Shown here one piece after another: positions 15,596 through 24,953 of a stretch of DNA of 64,000 nucleotides. Under the pieces are notes generated by a model, which was not told where the DNA came from, did not search any database, and was given only the letters and a program-made list of their open reading frames with translations. The position numbers and the translations under genes are program-made. Source of the DNA: Lachnoclostridium sp. UBA1175. GTDB taxonomy: Bacteria > Bacillota > Clostridia > Lachnospirales > Lachnospiraceae. The stretch's first letter is position 1; every line of letters starts with the position of its first letter. The stretch covers positions 48,782-112,781 of the forward strand of contig DBYX01000002.1 in NCBI GenBank assembly GCA_002311665.1, read 5' to 3'.

Positions 15596-16313
15596 AAATA
15601 CCGCCAAGGGATGAAACAGTATTTTTTCCTGCTTTGCCATCAACGGTGAGACCGTTTGCTTTCTGGTATGCCTTCACAACACTTTTGGTAGAGCTCAGAT
15701 AATTTTTGTTCGTCGTATGAAGGTTTAATCCATAGCCTTTGCTCTGTAACAGCTTCTTTAATTCGCAAACATCCTCACCACGTCTGCCATATTTCAATAC
15801 TCGTGTGAAGACGTAGCCTTCGTTCCAGAACGGAGGTCTGCCGAAGGCATTCCATCTGCTGTCGAGCTTTCCTTTGACCACACCGTAATCTCTGCCTCTT
15901 GCCTCGATGACATTTGGTACATCGTCAACGACATAACCGACGTGTGTTGCTCGGCCTTCGCTGTTGACCTTGAATACAAAGTCACCGGCTTTTAATTCGC
16001 TTTTTGCAATCTTCTTGCACTTGCCTTTGAGTCCGTTTGCATTCATGTCCGAGCTGCAAATGCCGGATAAGTTCTGCAGAAAATACATCCCGAGACCGGA
16101 GCAGTCAAACGCACGAAGCACTTTGCCATATCCGGCATTGACCTGCTTTTTCCAGTACGCAACAGCTCTGTCGCCGTTTGCTTTGCTCGTTTCCTTCTTC
16201 CTGATCCAGTCCTCGGTGATACCGGTCTGTCCCTGTGCACCCCAGACATATATGCTGTGATTGTTAACCTGCTCCTGCAGGTAAGAAATAAAATCATTCA
16301 GTTTATTCGCCAT
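15585..16313 (-). CDS. Phage endolysin (NlpC/P60-like with PG-binding domain)
   Basis: The 242-residue enzyme has an N-terminal cysteine peptidase domain with catalytic Cys71 in RAFDCSGLGMYFL and a His in RATHVGYVVDD. A C-terminal PG_binding_1 repeat (GEDVCELKKLLQSKGYGL ... ANGLTVDGKAGKNTVSSLG) follows. It cuts peptidoglycan peptide bonds at the end of infection. It starts inside the holin gene (11-base overlap) behind GAGG. No signal peptide is present, consistent with holin-dependent release. Confidence 0.88.
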   Translation of the reverse strand: MANKLNDFISYLQEQVNNHSIYVWGAQGQTGITEDWIRKKETSKANGDRAVAYWKKQVNAGYGKVLRAFDCSGLGMYFLQNLSGICSSDMNANGLKGKCKKIAKSELKAGDFVFKVNSEGRATHVGYVVDDVPNVIEARGRDYGVVKGKLDSRWNAFGRPPFWNEGYVFTRVLKYGRRGEDVCELKKLLQSKGYGLNLHTTNKNYLSSTKSVVKAYQKANGLTVDGKAGKNTVSSLGGIFKE

Positions 16314-16740
16314 CTTCATCATCCTCCGAATCTTCTTTTGTTTCCGCACGATCATGCAGCTGTTCGAGCACTTCTTTTAGCTTTGTCGGGATAGGTAAAC
16401 CGAGATGAGCCGAATTCTCTACAAGGGATAAGCCTTCATTTGCCATGTAGAAGAAAATCACCGCTGTGCGCATGACCGAGCCACTCTTAATGATGTACAG
16501 GTCAAGAATGTGTCCGATTCCGACAAGTGCAAAAATCAGTATTTTCTTAAATATCCCTTTGAAGCCGACTGCGCTGGAGAGCTTCTTATTTACCACCGCG
16601 CACATTACTCCGGTGACATAGTCAATCACCACGAATGCGAGCAGTGCGAAGATAAGCCCATCGCAGCCACCTAAAAACCATCCGAGCCATCCGCCAACTG
16701 CGGTGAACATGACCTGTATGGCAGTCCAAAATTCTTTCAT
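16303..16740 (-). CDS. Phage holin
   Basis: The 145-residue protein has about three hydrophobic segments (residues about 8-35, 60-85 and 90-105) and an acidic tail (EDSEDDEDGE). The segment FVVIDYVTGVMCAVVNKKLSS is typical of the toxin-secretion/phage-lysis holin family (phi29/TcdE-like). It lies directly before the endolysin. Confidence 0.9.
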   Translation of the reverse strand: MKEFWTAIQVMFTAVGGWLGWFLGGCDGLIFALLAFVVIDYVTGVMCAVVNKKLSSAVGFKGIFKKILIFALVGIGHILDLYIIKSGSVMRTAVIFFYMANEGLSLVENSAHLGLPIPTKLKEVLEQLHDRAETKEDSEDDEDGE

Positions 16741-16752
16741 GTTTTTTCTCCT

Positions 16753-18831
16753 TTATGCCGTTCTTTTGTACATATAGCAGGTGATGTACGGCGGCAGCTT
16801 ATTGACTGCCGTACCGCTGCCTGCTGTTCCGGTTGAGCCGGAAAGCGTTGCTGTATGTGAGTGTGAGCCTGAGCTTGCAATAGTCTGAGGCTCAGTCGAT
16901 CCACCGTTAGTGAAATACTTGTAGGTACTGCCTGAGCCTGAGCCAACCTTGTACGAACCCTTTGATGCCGTATGCGTATGAGCACCTCCGGACGCCACTG
17001 TTACTGTGCCGCTTGAAAGCGTGTGGCTGTGGCTCGGCAGGTTTCCTGTGGCAAGCGTTACGGTTTTTGCGCCGCCGGTCTTTTCTGCTGCACTGAAATC
17101 CGTATCCTGTGAATTCACTCCGATCGGCACTCTGCCGGCACCCCAGAGCACCCATGTTCCACCCATGAAGGTGGTTGCTCCGGTTGTGCTTGTCGTCATT
17201 CGTATGGATCCTACGGGATAGATGAGGTCTCGCAGCCACGAAAGGTCGGAAAATGTAACGTCGCCTTTGAACTCAACGTCTTCTGCAAACTCTGCGTCCC
17301 AGCCAACCTCGAACAGGTTCTTTTCGGATATCTTGCCAATAGCAAGTCCCAGTCCGTTGTTACGTATTGACATGATCGTGTTTGCTGTGGATATATCGCC
17401 ATATGCGTATGTCGATGAAAAATAATCCTTTGCTTCTACACGGATGTCGTATGCATACTGGTTGGATAGTGAGCCACCTACTATAAATCTCGTACTGCTC
17501 ACGCTGTATCCCGAAGTTGAAAGCGTCGTTACGGTGTAGTCCGTTGCCGTCTTTCTCTTGTATCCGACCTTGAAAGCAACATCGTTTCTGTTGTTCAGTG
17601 CTGTAACCGCACCTGTGAGTGTTACCGCGACGTATGTTCCGGTGTGGCTTGCAGCACCGCTGCTGTTACACCGGTAAACAGATACTCCGGATAATGACGG
17701 TGCCGAATATGCGAGCACCGAGTAAGACACGTTTGTCGTTGCGGTTCTGCCTCGGCTATCCTTGACGACGATTTTCATCGTCTTTGTACCTGATCCATTG
17801 AGCTCCGCCGTTGTGAATGATGTCGAGGTATATGTGGCATCGTTCACCGTTGTCGTTACCGAAGCGATCGTCGAGCCGTATGCTCCCGAAGGCGTAATCG
17901 TTACCTTCAGCTTGGATTTGCTCTGCACATAAGCACCAATCTTTGCGGCAAGTCCGCTGACGCCTTCCTGCATTGTGTAAGTAAGCGTCGGTACCACGCT
18001 TGACGGAACTGCGAGGCTTAATCCCACACTTTTTGTACCGATGAGCGTGGTGCCATTGTAGGTATCGCAATACAGCCTACCGACTGCAGTCGTAGCGTTC
18101 GGCACTTGGCTTGCAAGGCTTATCGGTGGTGTCCAGCTTACTGACGTTGAGCTTGTCTTTGTAACAATTGTTCCGCTGGCATTTCCTACGAGGTATCGCA
18201 GCGTGTGCGTAAACGAAGACGATGCAGGTGATAGTGATATCGTTCCTGCGCTGCCCATCGTGAGTGAGCCGACGGTCGGTGTTGTGCTTCTGGGTATCGT
18301 CGGCAGTGTTACCGTGATTGATCCGCTGGCTGTGCCGTATGTAGATGCAATCGAGAAGTTGCCGCTAAAGGATAAGGTAAACTGCTTTGTCCCGTCCGAG
18401 TTATGTGCGACCGTAAAATCGCCATATGCCGCTGATCTCGTGGAAGCGTTATCCGTAAGTACAGTAATGTACTTTTTGTTTTCCGCACTCGAGTATGCTG
18501 TTTCATACTGTGTAGTGAAGTCCGTTCTTGTCGGGACGTTAGAGGTTGCAAAACCGCGCTTTTCTCTTTCATACACCAAGCTGCCACCGGCATATATCTT
18601 AAACATTCCTCGTGTGTCACCCGTATGGTTGTTCCAGTATGTCCAATACTTTGTTCCGGTCACAGTTGCCAGATATGCATAGACACGAATCGTGCTCGTG
18701 TTGTTTGTAATCGACTGACTGATTACCTTGTACTCAAGCCAGCAGGCGACCTTGCTGTTTGCACTTCCGGACAGCGAGCCGTTGACTACTGTGTATCCGG
18801 AGTTTATTGCTCCGCCTGTCCAATTCGCCAT
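16753..18831 (-). CDS. Tail fibre / receptor-binding protein (DUF859-like)
   Basis: The 692-residue protein is rich in Ser, Thr and Gly. The N-terminal half matches the layout of DUF859 minor structural proteins of Gram-positive siphophages. The C-terminal part has a short trimeric-like stretch (AEFAEDVEFKGDVTFSD) and then a baseplate/fibre tip with repeated His-Ser-His motifs (LPSHSHTLSSG, AHTHTASKG, SHSHTATLSG), which in related tips bind metal ions. It ends NKLPPYITCYMYKRTA. The nearest strong ribosome site is 45 bases upstream of the ATG, beyond a hairpin (see 18841-18876). Confidence 0.82.
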   Translation of the reverse strand: MANWTGGAINSGYTVVNGSLSGSANSKVACWLEYKVISQSITNNTSTIRVYAYLATVTGTKYWTYWNNHTGDTRGMFKIYAGGSLVYEREKRGFATSNVPTRTDFTTQYETAYSSAENKKYITVLTDNASTRSAAYGDFTVAHNSDGTKQFTLSFSGNFSIASTYGTASGSITVTLPTIPRSTTPTVGSLTMGSAGTISLSPASSSFTHTLRYLVGNASGTIVTKTSSTSVSWTPPISLASQVPNATTAVGRLYCDTYNGTTLIGTKSVGLSLAVPSSVVPTLTYTMQEGVSGLAAKIGAYVQSKSKLKVTITPSGAYGSTIASVTTTVNDATYTSTSFTTAELNGSGTKTMKIVVKDSRGRTATTNVSYSVLAYSAPSLSGVSVYRCNSSGAASHTGTYVAVTLTGAVTALNNRNDVAFKVGYKRKTATDYTVTTLSTSGYSVSSTRFIVGGSLSNQYAYDIRVEAKDYFSSTYAYGDISTANTIMSIRNNGLGLAIGKISEKNLFEVGWDAEFAEDVEFKGDVTFSDLSWLRDLIYPVGSIRMTTSTTGATTFMGGTWVLWGAGRVPIGVNSQDTDFSAAEKTGGAKTVTLATGNLPSHSHTLSSGTVTVASGGAHTHTASKGSYKVGSGSGSTYKYFTNGGSTEPQTIASSGSHSHTATLSGSTGTAGSGTAVNKLPPYITCYMYKRTA

Positions 18832-18840
18832 TCTCTTTTA

Positions 18841-18876
18841 TTGTTTTTGCGGCTATATAGCCGCAAAAACTACCTC
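18841..18876 (-). promoter_or_regulatory. Hairpin between Shine-Dalgarno and start of tail fibre gene
   Basis: AGGAGG (18876-18871 on the minus strand) is followed by a 28-base perfect palindrome (12-bp stem, 4-base loop, 18842-18869) and then by the ATG at 18831. With the stem formed, only about 13 unpaired bases separate AGGAGG from ATG. Two more hairpins lie at about 18921-18940 and 18950-18969. Confidence 0.55.
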
Positions 18877-18966
18877 CTTTCTTCGGAATTGGGGCTGGTT
18901 TTGCAAAGCAAAATCGCTGCGGTTTGCAGCGAAAGCCACAAAACGGGAGTTTGAATTTATTCAAAC

Positions 18967-20619
18967 TCATGCCTCCATTAACTTAAAATTCAGATTGTCA
19001 TTATCCGGCACCCACGCAAAAGGCCCGATCTTCTGCGACGTCAGTATTTCAACGTTGTTTACGTATAGCTTTCCTGCGGAGAAGTATGCCAGCGCGTTTG
19101 TGGTTGACACCTGTGTTTCGTCGCCGGTGAAGAAATACAGGATGTCGTTCTCCAGCTTCAGCTTTATGTTCGAGCTACTTTCGCCAATGACAATGCCCGA
19201 GGCAATGAGGCGTATGAAGCTTCGTATCGTTTCAAACTGCTGCGATACTTCACCGTTCATCTCAGATATCTCCGAGTTGGTTTCGGTAAAGTTTGCTTCT
19301 ATCGTTCCTGCCATTACCGTGAGCGTTGTATTGATAGAACTCTGGAAAGCCGAATAGTCTGACGTTTTTACATAATCCTCAAGTGCAGTGAGAATGATCT
19401 GCTCCGCTGACTGCAGTATGGACGTGTTGTGGTCTATCTGCGTGTTGGCGATAGCTGCCGCTTTTGTTCCGTCAACATAGCTGCCTTCAATCTTCTCTAC
19501 ACGCGCTTCGGTTAAAGCCTCGCTTGCAGCTGTTTCCGTTACGAGTGAGGCCGCTTCATCTCCGAGTGTGATCACCGTGTTTGCCGGATTGTTAAGAGGA
19601 ATATCCATGCTTGTAAGGATGAACATTTCCTCCGGGCATATGTCGATGCACGAAACCACCACTTTATCCAGAAATGAAAAGGCCTCCACATTCTTATCGA
19701 GATTGTGAAGGTCTACTGCTGTGAGTGTGATGCTTCGCTTTAGCTTCACACCGCTGTTCGCAAGCCATGTGAGCCCTTTTTGTTTTAGGTACGTTGCGTT
19801 CTTTTCCTCCGGAAAGGTCGTAAGCGATACCGGTGCATAGATGATTCCGTATTCTGCTGCTGTGGTGCTGTCTATGAGATAGTCGAGTCCAGCGTTTGCA
19901 TCTGCTATCGTGAGGCGTTCCTCCGAGGAGGAATTCTCATCGATTTCGTTTTGCTTTGCTCCGAGGGGAATGCAGGCTGTGTAGGTTTCGTCTGCGTTTC
20001 TCGATACCGCAAGTGACCGCAGGTTTTCAGCAAACTCGATGTGCTGCGTTGCCGTATCCGTCACATCGGCAAGATACGAAAGCACCGGATTCTCGCTGCT
20101 GTCAAAGGTGATAACGAGGTATCCACCGTAAGCATCAACCAAGTATGTCTTAATAGCAGACCATGTCGATATGTAATCCTCGGTGGTCATGCTGATCGTT
20201 TCCTGCGATGTTACGGTGCAGCTTCCTTGTATAAACTGCTGACCGGCATTCACCTGCGAGTTGTGTGCGGACAAGAACTGTGCGAATAGCTCTGCCGGTG
20301 TCGTTTCTTCTACGGTGAACGGCCGGATTACGCTATCGAGCAAATACGCCAGCGTTCCTTCTGCCACGTAAACGTGCTTTGAATCAAGGGATACGCTATC
20401 TTCAATAACCCTGCCGAGGAATATGAGAGTGGAATCCCGGTATACCTTTAACTTGCTCTTGAGCCTCGTAATGTGGCTTATGCTTGGATTTGTGGACGGC
20501 AGCGTGAATGTCAGCTGTCCGGCTTCGTTTGCCTTGAGCGTCAGCTTGGGATCCATCGCCACGTAGTCCTGCATCCGTGAGTCGTAAATCAAGTATTCAT
20601 CTGCATATATGCTGTACAT
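18967..20619 (-). CDS. Tail-associated protein (Tal / gp37-like baseplate hub)
   Basis: The 550-residue protein starts MYSIYADEYLIYDSRM. The N-terminal half resembles the gp27/gp37-type hub fold of siphophage Tal proteins. The C-terminal third (from about residue 390) is helical with coiled-coil character and ends in a beta-rich tip (NDILYFFTGDETQVST, SAGKLYVNNVEILTSQKIGPF). It follows the distal tail protein by a TAATG overlap. It forms the tail tip and may act in cell wall penetration; no peptidase motif is evident. Confidence 0.8.
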   Translation of the reverse strand: MYSIYADEYLIYDSRMQDYVAMDPKLTLKANEAGQLTFTLPSTNPSISHITRLKSKLKVYRDSTLIFLGRVIEDSVSLDSKHVYVAEGTLAYLLDSVIRPFTVEETTPAELFAQFLSAHNSQVNAGQQFIQGSCTVTSQETISMTTEDYISTWSAIKTYLVDAYGGYLVITFDSSENPVLSYLADVTDTATQHIEFAENLRSLAVSRNADETYTACIPLGAKQNEIDENSSSEERLTIADANAGLDYLIDSTTAAEYGIIYAPVSLTTFPEEKNATYLKQKGLTWLANSGVKLKRSITLTAVDLHNLDKNVEAFSFLDKVVVSCIDICPEEMFILTSMDIPLNNPANTVITLGDEAASLVTETAASEALTEARVEKIEGSYVDGTKAAAIANTQIDHNTSILQSAEQIILTALEDYVKTSDYSAFQSSINTTLTVMAGTIEANFTETNSEISEMNGEVSQQFETIRSFIRLIASGIVIGESSSNIKLKLENDILYFFTGDETQVSTTNALAYFSAGKLYVNNVEILTSQKIGPFAWVPDNDNLNFKLMEA

Positions 20620-21248
20620 TACAATGCTCCTTCACGATATGTAAAAGTCACCTTGCCGGAGGTTGTGACCGTTACTACCAAATTGCCGGGTGGGAGCACC
20701 AACTCCGGCAGCATCGTCGTTCCTGTCGGAACAGAAAATGTTTTTGTAACTCCGCCTATGGTGCATGCGAGTGTTGCTGGTGCCGTTGCCGTAACGCTCG
20801 GTACCACCGGCATAGCAAGGTTTGTCAAAGTCAGCGTTCCGTTTCCTGTCCGTGATTTTGTTGTTGCGCTCTGTTTCAGCTTGTATGGCTCGGCATTAAC
20901 GGATACCGATATCTGGCAGTATCCGTTGTGCTTTGCTATGCCCGATACATCGACTCTGCCGACGTAGAAAAAGGAGCTGTCTTTGCTGAATGTGATATTC
21001 ATGTTCTTACCGTGAACTGCGTTTACAAGCTCGCTCACGACAGCGTCATAATCACCGACCGCGTACATCGTTATTGCAATGTTTCTGTCCCTGTATTTGA
21101 CACTGCCATAGCTCTCAGACAAATCGAGCATTCCGTTTCTTCCGGGAATGCTCACATAATTCGTCTGCACCTTAGGCATCGGTATCTCGTATGGTGCAAT
21201 AATGAATTTACCGGTCGTGTCGAACGAACCGAATATTATGTGACTCAT
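20619..21248 (-). CDS. Distal tail protein (Dit)
   Basis: The 209-residue protein has the typical Dit opening (IIFGSFDTTGKFIIAPYEIP...YVSIPGRNGMLDLSESYG) with the PGRNG motif. It lies between the tape measure and Tal genes. Dit rings connect the tail tube to the baseplate. It overlaps the tape measure stop by ATGA. Confidence 0.85.
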   Translation of the reverse strand: MSHIIFGSFDTTGKFIIAPYEIPMPKVQTNYVSIPGRNGMLDLSESYGSVKYRDRNIAITMYAVGDYDAVVSELVNAVHGKNMNITFSKDSSFFYVGRVDVSGIAKHNGYCQISVSVNAEPYKLKQSATTKSRTGNGTLTLTNLAMPVVPSVTATAPATLACTIGGVTKTFSVPTGTTMLPELVLPPGNLVVTVTTSGKVTFTYREGAL

Positions 21249-23752
21249 ACAAATCGCTCCTTTCTGCGTTTTATGTTTCCGAGTTCAGTATCCATTGCAG
21301 GTGCGAGCCATCCAACCACGGCTCCTGTATCTGTTACCAGATTGTAGTTACCGAATGTCGGCAGGTATTCCTTGAGCAAAGCCATAATGTCAGCAAGCGT
21401 TACACCTGTGAAACCGGTCTCCGGCACAGCAGTAATGCCGCTGATATCCGCATTGGCGTTGATTGTTCCTGCATCGAACTCGCTCGGAATAGCCTTCTGC
21501 ATTTCTTTCTCAACGTCTTCCATTGCGTCAACAAAGCCTTCGCCAAGACCTAAGCCCATGTTTTCACCGATTCCGGCAAAAACGGTGGACGGAGAATGAA
21601 TACCAAACAGGCTCTTAACACCGCTGATGAGGTCATTTGCCCAGCCTTTGACCTTGTTCCATAACCACGAGCCTGCCTGCTTGATGCCGTCCCAGATGCC
21701 TCGAATCAGGTTTGCACCGGCTTCGACCATCTTGTAGACGAGGTCACCGAAGGCTTTGACGATGCCCTCGACGATCTTCGGTACAGCCTTTACGATTTCA
21801 ATGATTATGGTCGGCAGGTTTTCAATGAGTGCAACAAACAGTTCAACACCGGCCATGATGATTTTGTCGATGTTGTCGATGAGTGCTGTGAGAATTCCGT
21901 CGATGATTTTCGGGATTGCCTCGCAGATTGTCGCAATGATTTCAGGTAATGCCTGTATCAGTGCGATGAACAAATCAATGCCTGCCTGTACAATTAACGG
22001 CAATGCGTCAAGCACCGCTGTTATGATTCCGTCAATGATGAGCGGAATGGCTTCCACGATCGCCTGAATGATTTCGGGCAGTGCTGCCACCAGTGAAGTC
22101 AAAAGCTGTATTCCCGCGTCAATGATTTGCGGTATCGCTCCTAAGATGAAATCCACAATTGCAAGAATGATGCGGGGCAATGCTTCGATAAGGACAGGCA
22201 GTGCAGCCAATAGACCTTGTGCCAGTCCCTTTATGAGCTGCAGTGCTGCATCCAGCAATAGCGGAAGGTTTGCTATGAGTCCTTCCACAATCGTAATGAT
22301 TGCCTGCACTGTGGCAGGTATCAGCTCCGGAAGCGCTTCTGCAATACCGGTGATAATTGCGGTGATAATCTGCATCGCTGCCTCTATGATCAGGGGCAGA
22401 TTCTCCACGATTGTATTCACGATCGTCATGATTGCCGCGAGGACTGCAGGTATAAGCTCCGGCAGCAGGTTCAATATCGTAGTTAAGACCTGACCGAACA
22501 AATCCGCAATTGTGGTGATAAGCATAGGCAGCAATTCTGCCATTGCTTCCAGCAGCGCGTTTGTTACTGTCGGCAGTGCGGCAATGATGTTTTCTATTAC
22601 CGGAGTGATGTTCTTGATGACCGTCTTTAAGGCATCGACCGCATTGTTGCAGAGCATTTCCATGTCCGCGTTGGCATCACCAAATCCGACCACGAGGTTG
22701 GAGAGTGCTGCCTTTAGGGAATTTATGGATCCGGAAATGGTCTTGTCCGCTTCCTCTGCCGTAGTGCCGGTAATGCCCATTTCGGTCTGAATGACGTGAA
22801 TGGCATCTACGATGTCAGCATAGGACGAAACGTCATAGTGAATGCCGGATATCTTTTCTGCGTCAGCAAGCAGCCGTTCCATCTCGGCTTTGGTACCGCC
22901 GTAACCTAATTTCAGGTTATCGAGCATCGTGTAGTTCTGCTTCGCAAAACCTTGATATGCTGTCTGGATGGCGGATATGTCCGAGCCCATCTTATTGGCG
23001 TTATCCGACATGTCCGTTATGGCCATATCGGCATACTTGACAGCTTTCTCGGTATCGCCTCCGAGCGAGGAGATGAGGCTGGCAGAAAAGCTCGTTACCG
23101 TGTCCATGTAGTTGTTTGCCGACATGCCAGCGGTCTTATATGCGTTTGCCGCATACCGCTGCATCTCAAGCGACGAATCCTTGAACAGGGTATCGATACC
23201 ACCAACCAGCTGCTCGTAATCCGCATATGCGCTAATGACTTCCTTGCCGAGCTTTATCGCTGCGGCTCCGGCTGCAACTGCGACCGCTGCAATAGCGGTG
23301 CCTGCTGCTTTTAGCGTTTTGGTGAGGCCTTCATATTTATTACTTGCGTCATCAGCGGAATCGCCGGACTTCTTCAGTTCCTTGCCATTCTCATCCAGCT
23401 TTTTGTTATTGTCAGCCAGCTCGCCTTCAAGGTCATTGAGCTCGGCTTCTGCGTTATTCAGCTGGATCTGCCAATTCTGCGTTCTACGGTCATTTTCTCC
23501 GAAGGATTCAGCACTGTTTTTAAGAGCAGCACGAAGGGTTTCGATCTTGCTTTTCTGTGCTTCGATTTCTTTATTCAGCACTTCGTTTCTGGCGGTCAAT
23601 GCTTCGACGGAGCTTTCGTTCCTGCCGAACTGCGAATCGACCAGCTTCATCTCAGAGCCTAATACCTTGAAGCTCTGATTGATGTCCGACAGTGCTTTTT
23701 TGAATTCTTTTTCACCCTCAAGACCAATCTTCAGCCCTAAATCGTCTGCCAT
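21245..23752 (-). CDS. Tail tape measure protein
   Basis: The 835-residue protein has a coiled-coil N-terminus (residues about 30-135), a small Ala-rich helix, a conserved block (GIDTLFKDSSLEMQRYAANA), and a central hydrophobic region (about 390-650). That region consists of repeats near 35-40 residues with the pattern LP.II...I..II..I. The end carries the usual FGIHSPSTVFAGIGENMGLGLGEGF motif. It sets tail length and helps DNA entry. From its length the tail would be roughly 125 nm by the usual rule of 0.15 nm per residue. AGGAGG precedes the ATG. Confidence 0.93.
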   Translation of the reverse strand: MADDLGLKIGLEGEKEFKKALSDINQSFKVLGSEMKLVDSQFGRNESSVEALTARNEVLNKEIEAQKSKIETLRAALKNSAESFGENDRRTQNWQIQLNNAEAELNDLEGELADNNKKLDENGKELKKSGDSADDASNKYEGLTKTLKAAGTAIAAVAVAAGAAAIKLGKEVISAYADYEQLVGGIDTLFKDSSLEMQRYAANAYKTAGMSANNYMDTVTSFSASLISSLGGDTEKAVKYADMAITDMSDNANKMGSDISAIQTAYQGFAKQNYTMLDNLKLGYGGTKAEMERLLADAEKISGIHYDVSSYADIVDAIHVIQTEMGITGTTAEEADKTISGSINSLKAALSNLVVGFGDANADMEMLCNNAVDALKTVIKNITPVIENIIAALPTVTNALLEAMAELLPMLITTIADLFGQVLTTILNLLPELIPAVLAAIMTIVNTIVENLPLIIEAAMQIITAIITGIAEALPELIPATVQAIITIVEGLIANLPLLLDAALQLIKGLAQGLLAALPVLIEALPRIILAIVDFILGAIPQIIDAGIQLLTSLVAALPEIIQAIVEAIPLIIDGIITAVLDALPLIVQAGIDLFIALIQALPEIIATICEAIPKIIDGILTALIDNIDKIIMAGVELFVALIENLPTIIIEIVKAVPKIVEGIVKAFGDLVYKMVEAGANLIRGIWDGIKQAGSWLWNKVKGWANDLISGVKSLFGIHSPSTVFAGIGENMGLGLGEGFVDAMEDVEKEMQKAIPSEFDAGTINANADISGITAVPETGFTGVTLADIMALLKEYLPTFGNYNLVTDTGAVVGWLAPAMDTELGNIKRRKERFV

Positions 23753-23764
23753 GCTTTCACCTCC

Positions 23765-24333
23765 TTAAAATCCGAATGGAATAATATCGTCTATGTCACA
23801 AACCTGTTTGGGCTTTGCCATTCCGCTGAACTGTCTATGGCATTCCCATAAATCGAGGAGTAAGCCAAACGGCATCAGCCATACCTCATCCATAGACAGA
23901 TGAAGCGGACCGATGCCGCAATACAAAAGTCGGGTGAACAGTTCCTCGTCTGTTACCCGACCTGTGTGTTTTTTACTTCTTCGCTCTCGATGTTCCGCTT
24001 CGTGCCTTTAAGCATTGCCTCTGTGATCGCTGTCTTGTATTCCGCAAGGTCTGCCGGACAGGTCAACAGTTCAACTTCTTCCTCGGTAAGAAGCGGTTTT
24101 GTGTTGTCCCTGTTCCTCAGATTGTGGATCTGAATGCTCTGATTGGCGAGCAAGGTCAAAAGCCATACGATCTCGGAGATTGCCAGCTCGAAGTTTTCCG
24201 CCTTCAACAGCTTGTCGCCCAGGTTATCAAGGCCGCCGTAACGTCCTGCAATTTCCTTTGTTGCCTTGGTAGTGAGAATAAGCTCATAAGTCTCGCCGCC
24301 GATATTGATGTTTGAACTTCTTTCGTTATCCAT
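23765..24333 (-). CDS. Tail assembly chaperone, -1 frameshift product (gpGT-like)
   Basis: Ribosomes slipping back one base at the heptamer A AAA AAC (23974-23968) leave the 126-residue frame and add 67 residues (HTGRVTDEELFTRLLYCGIG ... DIDDIIPFGF), ending 13 bases before the tape measure start. The added frame has a bulky hydrophobic helix (DEVWLMPFGLLLDLWECH) and no start codon with a ribosome site of its own. This matches the established G/GT strategy of long-tailed phages. Confidence 0.85.
23953..24333 (-). CDS. Tail assembly chaperone, short form (gpG-like)
   Basis: The 126-residue product (MDNERSSNINIGGETYELIL...) has the size, position and predicted helical fold of the G-type chaperone that coats the tape measure during tail assembly. 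It ends EEVKNTQVG. The slippery heptamer lies just before the stop. AGGAGG precedes the ATG. Confidence 0.82.
   Translation of the reverse strand: MDNERSSNINIGGETYELILTTKATKEIAGRYGGLDNLGDKLLKAENFELAISEIVWLLTLLANQSIQIHNLRNRDNTKPLLTEEEVELLTCPADLAEYKTAITEAMLKGTKRNIESEEVKNTQVG
23968..23974 (-). promoter_or_regulatory. -1 ribosomal frameshift site A AAA AAC
   Basis: In the chaperone frame the codons read gtA AAA AAC, a canonical X XXY YYZ slippery sequence. The zero frame stops six codons later, and the -1 frame stays open to 23765. Confidence 0.85.
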
Positions 24334-24347
24334 ATTTGCCTCCTGAA

Positions 24348-24953
24348 TTATGCTGTAAAGTCGGGTTCATATACGCTGGTAAACCAACCGGAAATCGTCG
24401 ATGCGGATACTCCGGTATCGCCATCAGTTACCTCTGCCTTCCACGGGTGTCTGTTTGCATCGTCCTTCTTGTTCCTGCGCATGATCGTGCCTTCGATGGT
24501 AGGTGTCGAGAAAGTAATGCTGTCGCCCTTTGTCTGCAGGTTGGTTGCAGGCACGCCGAACTTCACCTTGTAAAGCCAGAAGTATCTGTATTTGCCGTTT
24601 GCTTTCTTAGCTCTAAAGCCAATGGCCACAGGTGCGCCGCCGTCTTCGCTTGCCGCTACAAGTACCTTGTTTTCATCGACGTGTGCGCCGGTGAGTGCCG
24701 CTGCGGTTGCTGCTCCGATATCGTCAACGTTGAGAGTAATTGTGCCGGATTTGAATTCCTTTACGACCTCGGAAGCGCCGTCATCTGCATAGAGCGTTGC
24801 CTCTGCGAGTTCTACGGAAAGCTCTGCGGAAATTGCTTTTGCAAGCACCGCAGGCGTGCCATAGGTTTCATCACCGATTTCCACACCGGTCGATGCTGCC
24901 GTAGCTTCGGTAATGGTGGCATAATACAGTTTGTCTAAGCCAATCGTTGCCAT
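24348..24953 (-). CDS. Major tail tube protein
   Basis: The 201-residue product (MATIGLDKLYYATITEATAA...) has the phi13-type major tail protein pattern, with a central KVKFGVPATNLQTKGDSITF and a C-terminal TISGWFTSVYEPDF. It polymerises into the tail tube. It lies between the completion proteins and the chaperone, as usual. Confidence 0.88.
   Translation of the reverse strand: MATIGLDKLYYATITEATAASTGVEIGDETYGTPAVLAKAISAELSVELAEATLYADDGASEVVKEFKSGTITLNVDDIGAATAAALTGAHVDENKVLVAASEDGGAPVAIGFRAKKANGKYRYFWLYKVKFGVPATNLQTKGDSITFSTPTIEGTIMRRNKKDDANRHPWKAEVTDGDTGVSASTISGWFTSVYEPDFTA

Noticed and set aside
18734..18970. Minus frame between Tal and tail fibre genes (MSLNKFKLPF...)
   Set aside because: It runs through three hairpins into the fibre gene in another frame; GGAGG is only one base before its ATG. 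Probably untranslated leader.
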